Of a DNA stretch of 61,477 bases, positions 1 through 7,768 are shown piece after piece. Numbering within the stretch: position 1 is the first letter of the stretch; every line of letters begins with the position of its first letter. Below the pieces are notes generated by a model that saw only the letters and a program-made list of their open reading frames with translations, ran no database searches and was not told the origin of the DNA. Both the position numbers and the translations under genes were made by a program. Origin of the DNA: JAYEJW01 sp034716535 (GTDB lineage: Bacteria > Pseudomonadota > Gammaproteobacteria > Chromatiales > Chromatiaceae); the NCBI GenBank assembly GCA_034716535.1, contig JAYEJW010000432.1:1-61477 (forward strand), read 5' to 3'.

Positions 1-159
1 TTGATCGTCAAAACCACGTATGGTCCAGGCCGCTGGCACCTAGTCCAACAGCGCCTTAGTTTCTCTAACAGTCATCACGCCATTGGATCTTCTGCGCCCT
101 TCGCGGCTTCGCGTGAGACTCTCTCTGTCTCTTGCTGCGGAGTCTTGGGAGCGCCTGTA
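1..159. other. left-edge non-coding stretch
   Basis: This lies downstream of the methylthioinosine phosphorylase gene, which reads leftwards. I see no convincing gene, tRNA or terminator here. A long plus-strand open frame crosses it, but it is antisense to the real genes and its translation has no recognisable domain. Confidence 0.4.
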
Positions 160-900
160 CTAGTCCTCTATTGCCAGGGCCGCCAGAAGGCGCTCGACCT
201 TGGAGCTGCATCGCTCGAGGTTGGTCTCGATCTCTTCCAGGACGTTCTCGCCCTCTACCTTGCCCGCTGCCCAGTTGACGACGAAGGCGCAGCAGGCGTA
301 GCAGAGGTCGAGCTCCCGCGCCAGTGCCGCTTCCGGCATACCCGTCATGCCCACCAGATCGCAGCCGTCGCGTTCCAGCCGGACAACCTCAGCCGCCGTC
401 TCCAGGCGCGGTCCCTGCGTGACACCGTAGGTTCCGCCGTCCACCATCTCCAGGTCCGCGTAGTGCGCAGCGCCCAGCAGGGTTCGGCGCAGTTTTTCGC
501 AATAGGGGCGGGTGAAGTCGATGTGAACCACGGCCTCGCCATCGCCGTCGTGGAAGCTGTGGTTGCGGCCATAGGTGTAGTCTACGATTTGATTGGGAAC
601 CGCCAGGACACCGGGGCCGTAGGCCGCACCGATACCGCCGGCGGCCGCCAGACCTACGATCCGTTCCGCTCCACGGTCCTTCAGTGCCCAGATGTTGGCA
701 GGATAATTGATCCGGTGCGGCGGGATGCTGTGATACGCGCCGTGCCGAGGCAGAAACAGCAGATCGAGACCGCCGAGCACGCCGTGGATCACCGGCGCCG
801 AAGGAAGGCCATAGGGGGTCTTGACTTGTTCCCGGCGCTGCACCTCGAGACCCCTCATCTCGGCGAAGCCCGAGCCCCCGATGACCGCAAGTCGGCCCAT
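160..900 (-). CDS. S-methyl-5'-thioinosine phosphorylase (MTIP; MTAP/PNP family)
   Basis: Predicted cytoplasmic phosphorylase that splits methylthioinosine with phosphate into hypoxanthine and methylthioribose-1-phosphate, as part of methylthioadenosine salvage. The 246-residue length is usual for the family. It starts with the phosphate-binding GGSGF loop (residues 8-12). It then carries the MTAP-type RHG...H...PPHRINYPANI segment (about 53-70) and a C-terminal GMTGMPEAALARE motif typical of trimeric MTAP/MTIP enzymes. The variant GPRLETAAE, rather than the GPRFETRAE of adenosine-specific MTAP, fits the inosine-preferring type. A GGAGGGG ribosome-binding site lies about 10 bases before the ATG. 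Hypoxanthine phosphoribosyltransferase is encoded 0.8 kb upstream on the same strand, which fits purine salvage. MTAP specificity is the main alternative. Confidence 0.85.
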   Translation of the reverse strand: MGRLAVIGGSGFAEMRGLEVQRREQVKTPYGLPSAPVIHGVLGGLDLLFLPRHGAYHSIPPHRINYPANIWALKDRGAERIVGLAAAGGIGAAYGPGVLAVPNQIVDYTYGRNHSFHDGDGEAVVHIDFTRPYCEKLRRTLLGAAHYADLEMVDGGTYGVTQGPRLETAAEVVRLERDGCDLVGMTGMPEAALARELDLCYACCAFVVNWAAGKVEGENVLEEIETNLERCSSKVERLLAALAIED

Positions 901-958
901 ATTTGCGCATCCCCTCCGCCGCCAAGGTTTCAGTGTACCGGAGGCAGGAGCCTAAACC

Positions 959-991
959 AAAAAAGCCGGCGCTGGAAACCAGTCGCCGGCT
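959..991 (-). terminator. rho-independent terminator of the hemerythrin-like gene
   Basis: Read on the minus strand, the stem AGCCGGCG (991-984) pairs with CGCCGGCT (971-964). It is extended by CTGG/CCAG around a short TTT loop with one bulged base, and is followed by a T6 run (964-959). It sits 36 bases past the stop of the gene ending at 1027. Confidence 0.85.
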
Positions 992-1026
992 TAGTAGTGG
1001 AAGAGGATCGAAAACTTGTCAGGGCG

Positions 1027-1470
1027 TCAGGCGCGCGCCTCCCGAAACATGCCGATCTCGAGCAGCTTGGGGAACAGTACCTGCTGCTCACGCTCGATCC
1101 GGTACGTCAGCATGTCGAAGACTTCACGGGTTTCCTGCAGAAAATCCTCCGTAAAGTTGAAGTCGCAGTTTTTCAGCCACTTCTTGTGGTAGTCGTCGAA
1201 CGTCTTACGCAGCGGCTTCTCACCGCTGATGAAGCCCCAGGCGATCGACTTTACCTTGGGGTCCTCATGGATCAGCAAGGTCGGATACAGACCCTTGTCT
1301 TCCTCCGCCAAGTGCATCTTGACCTTATCGGAGAGATCGCAGAGCAGCTCGTAGGCCGTCTTGGCATTCGGCCGGATCTTGAGCTGCTCGGGGCTCAGAA
1401 TGGATCGCAGATCCTCGATCATCTGCAGCAGCTCCGCGTGCCGATTGCGGTAGCTATCTAACGATTGCAT
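1027..1470 (-). CDS. hemerythrin-like four-helix-bundle protein
   Basis: 147-residue all-helical protein with a hemerythrin-type pattern: an early RHAELLQMIEDL helix, VKMHLAEEDKGLYP carrying an HxxxE pair, DYHKKW, and a terminal EREQQVLFPKL helix. Such domains bind a non-haem di-iron centre and act in O2, NO or iron handling. The last helix has RIERE where many relatives have a His, so one iron ligand may be missing. The start at 1470 was chosen because GAGGAGG lies about 8 bases upstream; an in-frame extension to 1548 has no comparable site. It is a single gene with its own strong terminator. Bacteriohemerythrin versus regulator cannot be decided. Confidence 0.75.
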   Translation of the reverse strand: MQSLDSYRNRHAELLQMIEDLRSILSPEQLKIRPNAKTAYELLCDLSDKVKMHLAEEDKGLYPTLLIHEDPKVKSIAWGFISGEKPLRKTFDDYHKKWLKNCDFNFTEDFLQETREVFDMLTYRIEREQQVLFPKLLEIGMFREARA

Positions 1471-1692
1471 CAGACAATCCTCCTCTCTATGGGGTTGCAG
1501 GCGGTGTCGACGACAGCGAAAGCCGTTACGCATCGAAGATGCGAACACGCCGCTCGGATCGGCCTAACCCGGGCCGACGAATGCAGTTCGTAGCCGCTCG
1601 GTCTTTTAAGTAACCGAAATCCTGGGTAGAGTCAAAAGGCGCATAATTATTTTATTGTTTTCGTATTTTCGCCGAGGCAAGCACAGAAACGA

Positions 1693-2250
1693 TCATACGT
1701 CTTCGTCGGCTACGGCAAATATGCCGTCCGCATTGCGAAAATACTCCTTGTAGTCGAGACCGTAGCCATAAAGATACCGGTCGGGAAGCCGCACGCCGAC
1801 GAAATCCGCACGGCACTCGACGTGACGCTCACGGTTCTTCTCAACCAATACTGCGGAGTGCACACTCGCGGCGCCGTCCTCCTGTACAGCGCGGACGATG
1901 GCGTCCAGGGTTACGCCTTCATCCAGGATGTCATCGACCACCAGCACATGCTGACCGGCTATCCTGGGGGACGGGCGGTGCAGCCACTCGAGCCGGCCAC
2001 CGCTCGTCTCGCCCCGGTAGCGTGTGGCGTGGACATAGTCGAGCCGCAGGGGAAACCCCAGCCGCGGCAGCAGGCGACCGGCCGCGATCACCCCACCGGT
2101 CATCACACAGAGCACCAGGGGATCCTTGTGGGCCAAGACTGCGGTGATCGCTTCGGCCAGCCGGTCCAGGATCCGCTCCATCTCCTCTGCGGGCACGAGA
2201 AGCCGGGCTCTCGCCGCGACGGCCTCATATTGCTCGCGCGTGATGCTCAT
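1693..2250 (-). CDS. hpt: hypoxanthine-guanine phosphoribosyltransferase
   Basis: Cytoplasmic purine-salvage enzyme that transfers the phosphoribosyl group of PRPP to hypoxanthine (and guanine), giving IMP or GMP. The 185-residue protein has the signature PRPP-binding loop VLVVDDILDEGVTL (residues 102-115), an upstream CVMTGGVIAAGRL loop (48-60), and a C-terminal segment YGYGLDYKEYFRN typical of the family. It lies 55 bases downstream of nagZ on the same strand and is probably the last gene of that transcript. Its substrate hypoxanthine is the product of the methylthioinosine phosphorylase encoded 0.8 kb away. Fine specificity (hypoxanthine, guanine or xanthine) is not readable from the sequence. 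Confidence 0.9.
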   Translation of the reverse strand: MSITREQYEAVAARARLLVPAEEMERILDRLAEAITAVLAHKDPLVLCVMTGGVIAAGRLLPRLGFPLRLDYVHATRYRGETSGGRLEWLHRPSPRIAGQHVLVVDDILDEGVTLDAIVRAVQEDGAASVHSAVLVEKNRERHVECRADFVGVRLPDRYLYGYGLDYKEYFRNADGIFAVADEDV

Positions 2251-2305
2251 GATCTGTTCGCCCTCTCAACTCGCGATCCTGCCGAGACCCTTTCAAACAG
2301 CCCAG

Positions 2306-3352
2306 TCAGAGCTCCAGACTCAGCGAGCTCTTCTCTTCAAGCTCGCCGACCACCCGAATCGCGTCCTGCCAGCGGCGGTCCAGATGCAGGCGAGTGCGGT
2401 CGAAGCTGCCGCGCCCGTGCATTCGCAGGCAGCGCAGGTGCGCCGTTGGGTCGTCATGATCGTGCAGCGCTTCGAGCACCTCGACCGCTGCCGGGCCGTT
2501 GTTGCACACCAGCAGCAGATCGCATCCCGCGTCCAGGGCCGCCCGGGCGCGCTCCGGGTAGCTTCCGCCGGCCGCCGCCGCCGCCATGTTCAGATCGTCG
2601 CTGAAGATGACGCCTTGGAAGGCCATCCGCTCGCGCAACACCCGACGCAGCCAGAAAGCGGAAAAGCCGGCCGGCCTTGGGTCCACCCTCGGGTAGACCA
2701 CATGGGCCGGCATGATCGCCTCCAGCCCGTGGCGGATCAGACGCCCGAAGGGCACCAGGTCCTCCATCTCGATGTCCTCGTAGCTGCGCGGGTCGGTGGG
2801 CAGCTCCTCGTGAGAGTCCTCCGCCACACCCCCGTGACCCGGAAAATGCTTGCCGACCGCCGCCATGCCCGCCGCCCGCACCCCGTCAGACCAGGCCATC
2901 GTCAGATCGGACACGGCGTTCACGCCCTCGGCGAAGGCGCGATCGCCGATCACGCGGCTAACGCCCCGATCCAGGTCCAGCACGGGCGCAAAGCTGAAGT
3001 CCACGCCCACGGATCGCAGCTCCGCCGCCATCAGCCAGCCGACCGACTCGGCGGCACGCCTTGCCCGTACCGGGTATTTGCGGTTCAGCTCGCCAAAACG
3101 GGCCGGCGGCGGCAATCGGGTGAAGCCGTCTTGAAAACGCTGAACCCGCCCTCCTTCCTGGTCCACCGCGACCAACAGATGCGGTTCACGCAGCCTATGC
3201 AGAGCGGCCGTCAGGGCCGTGATTTGTGCCGGGCTCTGGAAGTTGCGTGAGAAGAGGATGACCCCGCCCACCGCCGGGTGGCGAAGGAGCTCCTCCTCCT
3301 CTGCGCTAAGCGCCGTACCTTCCAGGTCCAGCATCACGGGCCCCAGGGACAC
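2306..3352 (-). CDS. nagZ: beta-N-acetylhexosaminidase NagZ
   Basis: Cytoplasmic glycoside hydrolase family 3 enzyme that removes N-acetylglucosamine from 1,6-anhydromuropeptides during peptidoglycan recycling. The 348-residue protein starts MSLGPVMLDLEGTAL. It has DQEGGRVQRF (64-73), the diagnostic KHFPGHG (168-174) with the catalytic-loop His, and SDDLNM (251-256) with the nucleophile Asp. There is no signal peptide, as expected for a cytoplasmic recycler. The start is GTG at 3352; a second possible start is an ATG six codons in. It is followed by hpt 55 bases on. Upstream lies a peptide ABC operon containing a YkuD enzyme, which adds to a recycling theme. Confidence 0.95.
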   Translation of the reverse strand: MSLGPVMLDLEGTALSAEEEELLRHPAVGGVILFSRNFQSPAQITALTAALHRLREPHLLVAVDQEGGRVQRFQDGFTRLPPPARFGELNRKYPVRARRAAESVGWLMAAELRSVGVDFSFAPVLDLDRGVSRVIGDRAFAEGVNAVSDLTMAWSDGVRAAGMAAVGKHFPGHGGVAEDSHEELPTDPRSYEDIEMEDLVPFGRLIRHGLEAIMPAHVVYPRVDPRPAGFSAFWLRRVLRERMAFQGVIFSDDLNMAAAAAGGSYPERARAALDAGCDLLLVCNNGPAAVEVLEALHDHDDPTAHLRCLRMHGRGSFDRTRLHLDRRWQDAIRVVGELEEKSSLSLEL

Positions 3353-3496
3353 GGTTCAAGCCCCCCCGGCGCCGTCGGAGCTCCCCTCGCCGCCCCGCGC
3401 CTTCCGTCCGCTCCCATTCATTCCACGTCTCATCAGGATCGCCTTTAGCACAACGGTGAATGTTTGTACCACAGCGGACGTCCGCTGTCCCCCGGC

Positions 3497-4303
3497 TCAA
3501 TCGGTACCCGTGCGAACGTCGAGGCGGTCGCGCAATCCGTCGCCAAGCAGGTTGACCGACAGCACCACCAGCACGATCGCGACACCCGGAGCCAGCACAA
3601 GGTGTGGGGCCACCAGCATGTAACCGACGCCATCTCGGATCATACTGCCCCAGGAGGCGTCCGGTGGCTGCACCCCGAGCCCCAGGAAGGATAACCCGGC
3701 CTCGGCGATCACGGCCCCCGCCATTCCGAAGGTGGCCTCGACGATGAGCGGCGCCATTGCGAGGGGCAGAAGGTGCACGCGCAGTATCCGTCCCGGCCTC
3801 GCCCCGAGGGCCAGCGCGGCGGTCACGTGGTCCCGTTGCTTGAGGGAGAGAATCTGGGCGCGCGCCAGCCGCGCGTAGCCGACCCAGCCCACTGTGGCAA
3901 GGGCGATGATGACGTTCTCGATCCCTGGCCCCATGATGCCCGCCAGCGCAATGGCCAGCAGAATACCGGGGAAGGCAAGAAAGACGTCGATGACCCGGAC
4001 CAGCGCCAGGTCCACCCAGCCGCCGGCAAGGGCCGCGAATCCGCCGACCAGCACTCCGAGAAGGGAGGACAGGGCTACCACCCCGAGCCCGACGAACAAA
4101 GAGGTCCGCGCCCCAACCAAAAGACGATCGAGTACCGGGCGGCCCAGGTCGTCGTTGCCGAGCAGCGAATCCGAACCGGGCTCCGCGAGGATGCCCGGCA
4201 GATCGATCGCATTCGGCGAGAGCGGCAGCAAGGGGGCGGCCAGGACGGCGATCGCCCACAGGCCCAGCAATCCCAGCGGTAGCCAGGTGCGGAGGTTTTG
4301 CAT
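3497..4303 (-). CDS. peptide-type ABC transporter permease (DppC/OppC-like)
   Basis: Inner-membrane permease of the oligopeptide/dipeptide/nickel importer family, 268 residues with about six hydrophobic segments. The N-terminal leader DLPGILAEPGSDSLLGNDDLGRPVL is the usual OppC-N region, and the EAA-type cytoplasmic loop ALALGARPGRILRVHLLPL is clear. The start ATG at 4303 shares one base with the TGA of the upstream permease gene, so translation is probably coupled. No ATP-binding subunit is encoded beside it, so it must borrow one encoded elsewhere. Substrate is inferred only from neighbours: short peptides, possibly murein peptides. Confidence 0.9.
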   Translation of the reverse strand: MQNLRTWLPLGLLGLWAIAVLAAPLLPLSPNAIDLPGILAEPGSDSLLGNDDLGRPVLDRLLVGARTSLFVGLGVVALSSLLGVLVGGFAALAGGWVDLALVRVIDVFLAFPGILLAIALAGIMGPGIENVIIALATVGWVGYARLARAQILSLKQRDHVTAALALGARPGRILRVHLLPLAMAPLIVEATFGMAGAVIAEAGLSFLGLGVQPPDASWGSMIRDGVGYMLVAPHLVLAPGVAIVLVVLSVNLLGDGLRDRLDVRTGTD

Positions 4304-5223
4304 CAGCCAGCCCGAATCCTCGGGTCCACCCAGGCGTAAGCCAGGTCCGTCAGGGTATTGACCAGCACATAGGCCAGGCTGATGAGCAGCACGCAGGCCT
4401 GAACCACCGGGTAGTCCCGGCTCTGAATGGCTTCCACCAACAGGCTTCCGACACCGGGCCACGCGAATACCGTCTCCGTGATCACGGCCCCGCCGAGAAG
4501 CCCGCCGAGCTGCAGCCCAACCAGCGTCAGGACCGGCAGCCAGGCGTTGCGCAGGGCATGGCGCCACAGCACAGCGGCCTCCGAGAGCCCCTTCGCGCGC
4601 GCGGTGCGCACATAATCCTCTCCGAGCACCTCGAGCACACTGCTGCGCACCATACGCGCCAGCACCGCCGCGAGAGCTGTGCCCAGGGTGAGGGCAGGGA
4701 GGACCAGGCTCAAGGCGCCGTCGCGCCCACTCACCGGCGTCCATCCCAACCAGAGGGAGAACACCAGAATCAACACCGGACCGAGCCAAAAGTTGGGCAC
4801 GGAGATTCCGAGGAGGGAGAAGCTCATGGCCCCGGAGTCCAGCGCATCGCCGCGGTGGCGCGCGGCCATCACGCCGAGGGGAACCGCCAGCAGCAGCGCC
4901 AGGGCCAGGGCGGCGGCAGTCAGCTCCAAGGTCGGTGGGATGCGCTCGGCGAGCAGAACCCGCACGGGCTGCTGGTAGTGAAAGGACTGCCCGAGGTCCA
5001 GTCGGACCAGCCGGCCGAGATACGTCAGATATTGCTCGCTCAAAGGACGATCCAGACCGAGAGCTTGGCGCATTGCCGCACGGTCTGCCGGTCGGGCGCT
5101 TTCCCCGAGCATCGCCTCCACAGGATCACCGGGCACCAGGTGGATGAGCAGGAACACGAGGGTGCACACGCCGAGCACCACAAGGACAGCGGAGCCGATA
5201 CGGGCCGCGAATGCGTCAAACAC
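4303..5223 (-). CDS. peptide-type ABC transporter permease (DppB/OppB-like)
   Basis: First membrane subunit of the importer, about 306 residues. It has the typical OppB start (transmembrane helix, then LIHLVPGDPVEAMLGE), a QSFHYQQPV periplasmic segment, and the EAA loop EDYVRTARAKGLSEAAVLWRH. The chosen start is GTG at 5223, eight bases inside the end of the YkuD gene and preceded by GAGGG. An ATG at 5256 would add 11 polar residues. It overlaps the downstream permease by one base. It pairs with the lipoprotein binding protein at 5709-7301 and the permease at 3497-4303. Confidence 0.9.
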   Translation of the reverse strand: MFDAFAARIGSAVLVVLGVCTLVFLLIHLVPGDPVEAMLGESARPADRAAMRQALGLDRPLSEQYLTYLGRLVRLDLGQSFHYQQPVRVLLAERIPPTLELTAAALALALLLAVPLGVMAARHRGDALDSGAMSFSLLGISVPNFWLGPVLILVFSLWLGWTPVSGRDGALSLVLPALTLGTALAAVLARMVRSSVLEVLGEDYVRTARAKGLSEAAVLWRHALRNAWLPVLTLVGLQLGGLLGGAVITETVFAWPGVGSLLVEAIQSRDYPVVQACVLLISLAYVLVNTLTDLAYAWVDPRIRAG

Positions 5224-5725
5224 AGGCTTGGTTTCCCTCGCGGATCTCCACCTCAATCCCGGCGGGCGCCAGATCGAACAGCTCGATCAGATCCGAGTTG
5301 CGCATACGGATGCAGCCATGGGATCGAGGGACGCCCATGGGCTCGGAATCGGGGCAACCGTGGACGTAGATGAAGCGGCGCAGGCTGTCCAGATTTCCGC
5401 CCCGGTTTCGACCGCTTTCCACACCCGTCAGCCAGAGGATGCGGGTAAGGATCCAGTCACGCCCGGGAGAACGCGCGGCGAGCTCCGGTTCGTAGATCTC
5501 CCCCGTAGGCCGCCGTCCCACGAACACGGTTCCCTCCGGACAGCCCGCCCCGATGCGGATGCGAACCCGGTGCAGGCCGCGGGGCGTGCAGCCGCTGTCC
5601 CTCCGCTCGCCGGGGCCCCGCCGTCCGGTGGATACGCGATAGCGTTTCTGCCGTGTACGCCCATCGAAAAGATCCAAGGTCTGCAGGGAGAGATCGACCA
5701 AGATACGCCTAGCGCACTCCGGCAA
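5216..5725 (-). CDS. YkuD-domain protein without a signal peptide (L,D-transpeptidase fold; possible cytoplasmic L,D-carboxypeptidase)
   Basis: 169-residue YkuD protein. The catalytic HG...SHGCIRM signature is complete: His122 in YVHG and SHGC at 135-138, giving the presumed nucleophile Cys138 with Arg140. The domain begins within the first ten residues (ILVDLSLQTLDLFDG) and no signal peptide or membrane segment precedes it. The start is TTG at 5725, supported by a perfect AGGAGG six bases upstream. Classical L,D-transpeptidases are exported; signal-less YkuD proteins such as Acinetobacter ElsL act in the cytoplasm as L,D-carboxypeptidases in peptidoglycan recycling. Placement inside a peptide-importer operon next to nagZ supports that reading. 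Activity is inferred. Confidence 0.8.
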   Translation of the reverse strand: MPECARRILVDLSLQTLDLFDGRTRQKRYRVSTGRRGPGERRDSGCTPRGLHRVRIRIGAGCPEGTVFVGRRPTGEIYEPELAARSPGRDWILTRILWLTGVESGRNRGGNLDSLRRFIYVHGCPDSEPMGVPRSHGCIRMRNSDLIELFDLAPAGIEVEIREGNQACV

Positions 5726-7301
5726 GCTGTGCCTCCTGCCCCGTTCTCAGGGCCACGTTCGCGAGCCCATCGTAGTTGCCGTCCGCGGCCAGTCGGTAGC
5801 CGGTGACCTCCCGCCGGCAGGCGTAGATCTGGTCCTCGTACCACAGGGGGATGTAGGGCAGATCCTCAAGCAACAATGCCTGCAGCTCACCGTAGAGCGT
5901 CGCCTGGCGATCCATATCCGGATCGGCACGGGCGGTCTCGATGAGCGCATCCGCAGATCCGCTGCGGTAACGGCCCCGGTTGGCCCCTTCCGGCGGCACG
6001 GAGGCACTGTGAAAGGCATAACGGAAGATGTCGGGCGTCCGGATGCCCACCCAGGAGAGGCCGTAGAGTTGGAATCGCCCTCCCTTGATGTCCCCGTAGA
6101 AGGTACCCCAATCGTAGCTGCGCACATCCACCAGGATCCCAACCCGCTTCAGCTGCGCCTGTATGACCGTAGCGAGGCGTACCCGAAAGGGGTCGCTGGA
6201 GGTCTTGTAGACCAGCCGTAGGGGACGCTCGTCGCCGTAGCCGGCCTCCTCCAGTAACGCCCGAGCACGCTCGGGATCATGGTCGTAGCTCGCAAGCCCC
6301 TTGCCACCTGCCCAATGTTCCGGCGGAAACATCCCCTGAGCGGGCCGCCCTGACCCTTGGAACAGAAATCGCAGGACCGCCTCCCGATCGATGGCATAGG
6401 CGACGGCGCGGCGGACCTCGGACCGTCCGGTATCCGGGTCCTCAAGATTGAAGCCGAGGTAGGAGAAGTTGACCCCATCGCGTTCGGTGACGCGCACCCC
6501 GGGCTGCTGGCGCAGATAGCTCACGAGCTCAGGGGAAAGGTCGTTCTGCAGCATCTGGATCTCGCCACGCAGCAGTTTCATGATGCGGACGCTGGGGTCC
6601 TTCACGGTCAGAAACTCGAACTGCCGGCCGTCCCGGCGACGCTTCAAACGCAGACGGCCCGCCTCGGGCCAGTCGAGGAAACGAAACGCCCCGCTGCCGA
6701 CCGGGTCCTGCTGGAACGGGTGCCCCTTGCGAATCAGCGGCGCCGGCAAGATACCGATGCCGAGATACGCCGGAAACAGTGGATCGGGCTCCGCAAGTCG
6801 GAACTCCAAACGATCCGGTCCTTCGGTACGGATTTCCTCGATGATGCTGAGGAGGGCGCGGTGGGGAGATGCGCTCGCCGGATCCAGGATGGAGGCATAG
6901 GTGGCTGCAACGTCCGCCGCGGTGAGCGGACTGCCGTCACTGAACCTGCGTCTGTCCTCACCCAGAACGAACAGATAGCGCGTCGGCGAGCGCTGTTCCC
7001 ATTTCGCCAACGAGGGAACGGGCAGACTCTGGGCATCGAATTCCACCAGCCGCTCGTAGAGCAGCCGATTGATGCGTTCGGAGGTGGCGTCGGTGGCAAA
7101 ACGCGGGTCCAGGTTCCGCGGCGCGCTGGCCAGACCCATACGCAGAGCCCTGTCCTGCTCCTCCCCCCCGCCGCAGGCAGCGAGCAGGCAGCAGACTGTC
7201 AGGAGCAGGAACCGGGAAACCGCGCTTTTCCGGTTCCCTGTTAAGAGAATCCCATGGATGGATCGTTTCAACCCCCTGCTAGGTGCCAAACGCAGGATCA
7301 C
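5709..7301 (-). CDS. lipoprotein peptide-binding protein of an ABC importer (SBP family 5, DppA/OppA-like)
   Basis: 530-residue extracytoplasmic solute-binding protein. A hydrophobic segment ends in the lipobox LLAAC (Cys43) followed by GGGEEQ, so it should be a lipid-anchored periplasmic receptor. Family-5 features include LRMGLASAPRNLDPRF, the segment RRFSDGSPLTAADVAATY, AYAIDREAVLRFLFQG and a late PYIPLWYEDQIY. The start is GTG at 7301, overlapping the CYTH stop by four bases (GTGA), which suggests coupled translation; no good ribosome-binding site is visible. It is followed by YkuD (17-base overlap) and the two permeases. Murein-peptide, dipeptide or oligopeptide specificity cannot be separated by eye. 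Confidence 0.9.
   Translation of the reverse strand: MILRLAPSRGLKRSIHGILLTGNRKSAVSRFLLLTVCCLLAACGGGEEQDRALRMGLASAPRNLDPRFATDATSERINRLLYERLVEFDAQSLPVPSLAKWEQRSPTRYLFVLGEDRRRFSDGSPLTAADVAATYASILDPASASPHRALLSIIEEIRTEGPDRLEFRLAEPDPLFPAYLGIGILPAPLIRKGHPFQQDPVGSGAFRFLDWPEAGRLRLKRRRDGRQFEFLTVKDPSVRIMKLLRGEIQMLQNDLSPELVSYLRQQPGVRVTERDGVNFSYLGFNLEDPDTGRSEVRRAVAYAIDREAVLRFLFQGSGRPAQGMFPPEHWAGGKGLASYDHDPERARALLEEAGYGDERPLRLVYKTSSDPFRVRLATVIQAQLKRVGILVDVRSYDWGTFYGDIKGGRFQLYGLSWVGIRTPDIFRYAFHSASVPPEGANRGRYRSGSADALIETARADPDMDRQATLYGELQALLLEDLPYIPLWYEDQIYACRREVTGYRLAADGNYDGLANVALRTGQEAQLAGVR
5732..5737 (-). promoter_or_regulatory. perfect ribosome-binding site fixing the YkuD start
   Basis: AGGAGG on the minus strand ends six bases before TTG at 5725. 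It lies inside the 3' end of the binding-protein gene. It fixes the YkuD start and so argues against a missed signal peptide. Confidence 0.7.
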
Positions 7302-7765
7302 CAGTGCCGATAAGGATTCCGCGCCAAGTTCACGTTGTAGTAGCGGGGGTCGCCAGAGACCTCCTCACCCGCCCAATCGGGCATCTCGAACGTCTCGTCC
7401 TCAGTGGACAGCTCCACCTCCGCCATCACCAGCCCTTGGTTGTCCCCGGCGAAGAAATCCAAATCCCAGAAGTGGTCGCCGCATTTGACCTTGTAGCGTA
7501 CCTTGTCGATGGCCGGTGACACCGCCAGCTCCCGCAGCATGGCCTCGGCGTCGCTTACTGGAATCGGGTACTCGTACTCGCTGCGGCGAATGCCTTCACC
7601 GCCCCCCTTGATCGTAAGAAAGGCATCCTCCCCCTTCACCCGCACCCGCACCGTCGCGTTGGCGTTGTTGGCCAGATAGCCCTGCATGACATGCGCCTCC
7701 GACTCGACCTGATCGCGCCACGAGTCGTTTTTTACCAGGAACTTTCGTTCAATTTCGACACCCAT
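7298..7765 (-). CDS. CYTH domain protein (triphosphate tunnel metalloenzyme)
   Basis: 155-residue single-domain CYTH protein beginning GVEIERKFLV, with the diagnostic ExExK motif (EIERK, residues 4-8). Alternating charged beta strands follow (ATVRVRVKGEDAFLTIKG, EYEYPI, VRYKVKCGDHFWDLDFFAGD, LVMAEVEL), as in tunnel-fold triphosphatases. These usually hydrolyse inorganic tripolyphosphate; a minority are class IV adenylate cyclases. It sits 3 bases after rlmD and overlaps the binding-protein gene by 4 bases, so it is within the operon. The biochemical substrate is inferred from the family only. Confidence 0.88.
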   Translation of the reverse strand: MGVEIERKFLVKNDSWRDQVESEAHVMQGYLANNANATVRVRVKGEDAFLTIKGGGEGIRRSEYEYPIPVSDAEAMLRELAVSPAIDKVRYKVKCGDHFWDLDFFAGDNQGLVMAEVELSTEDETFEMPDWAGEEVSGDPRYYNVNLARNPYRHW

Positions 7766-7768
7766 CTG

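Noticed and set aside
1..1461. 486-codon plus-strand open frame over the methylthioinosine phosphorylase and hemerythrin genes
   Set aside because: Antisense to two well-supported genes and without any recognisable domain; GC-rich shadow.
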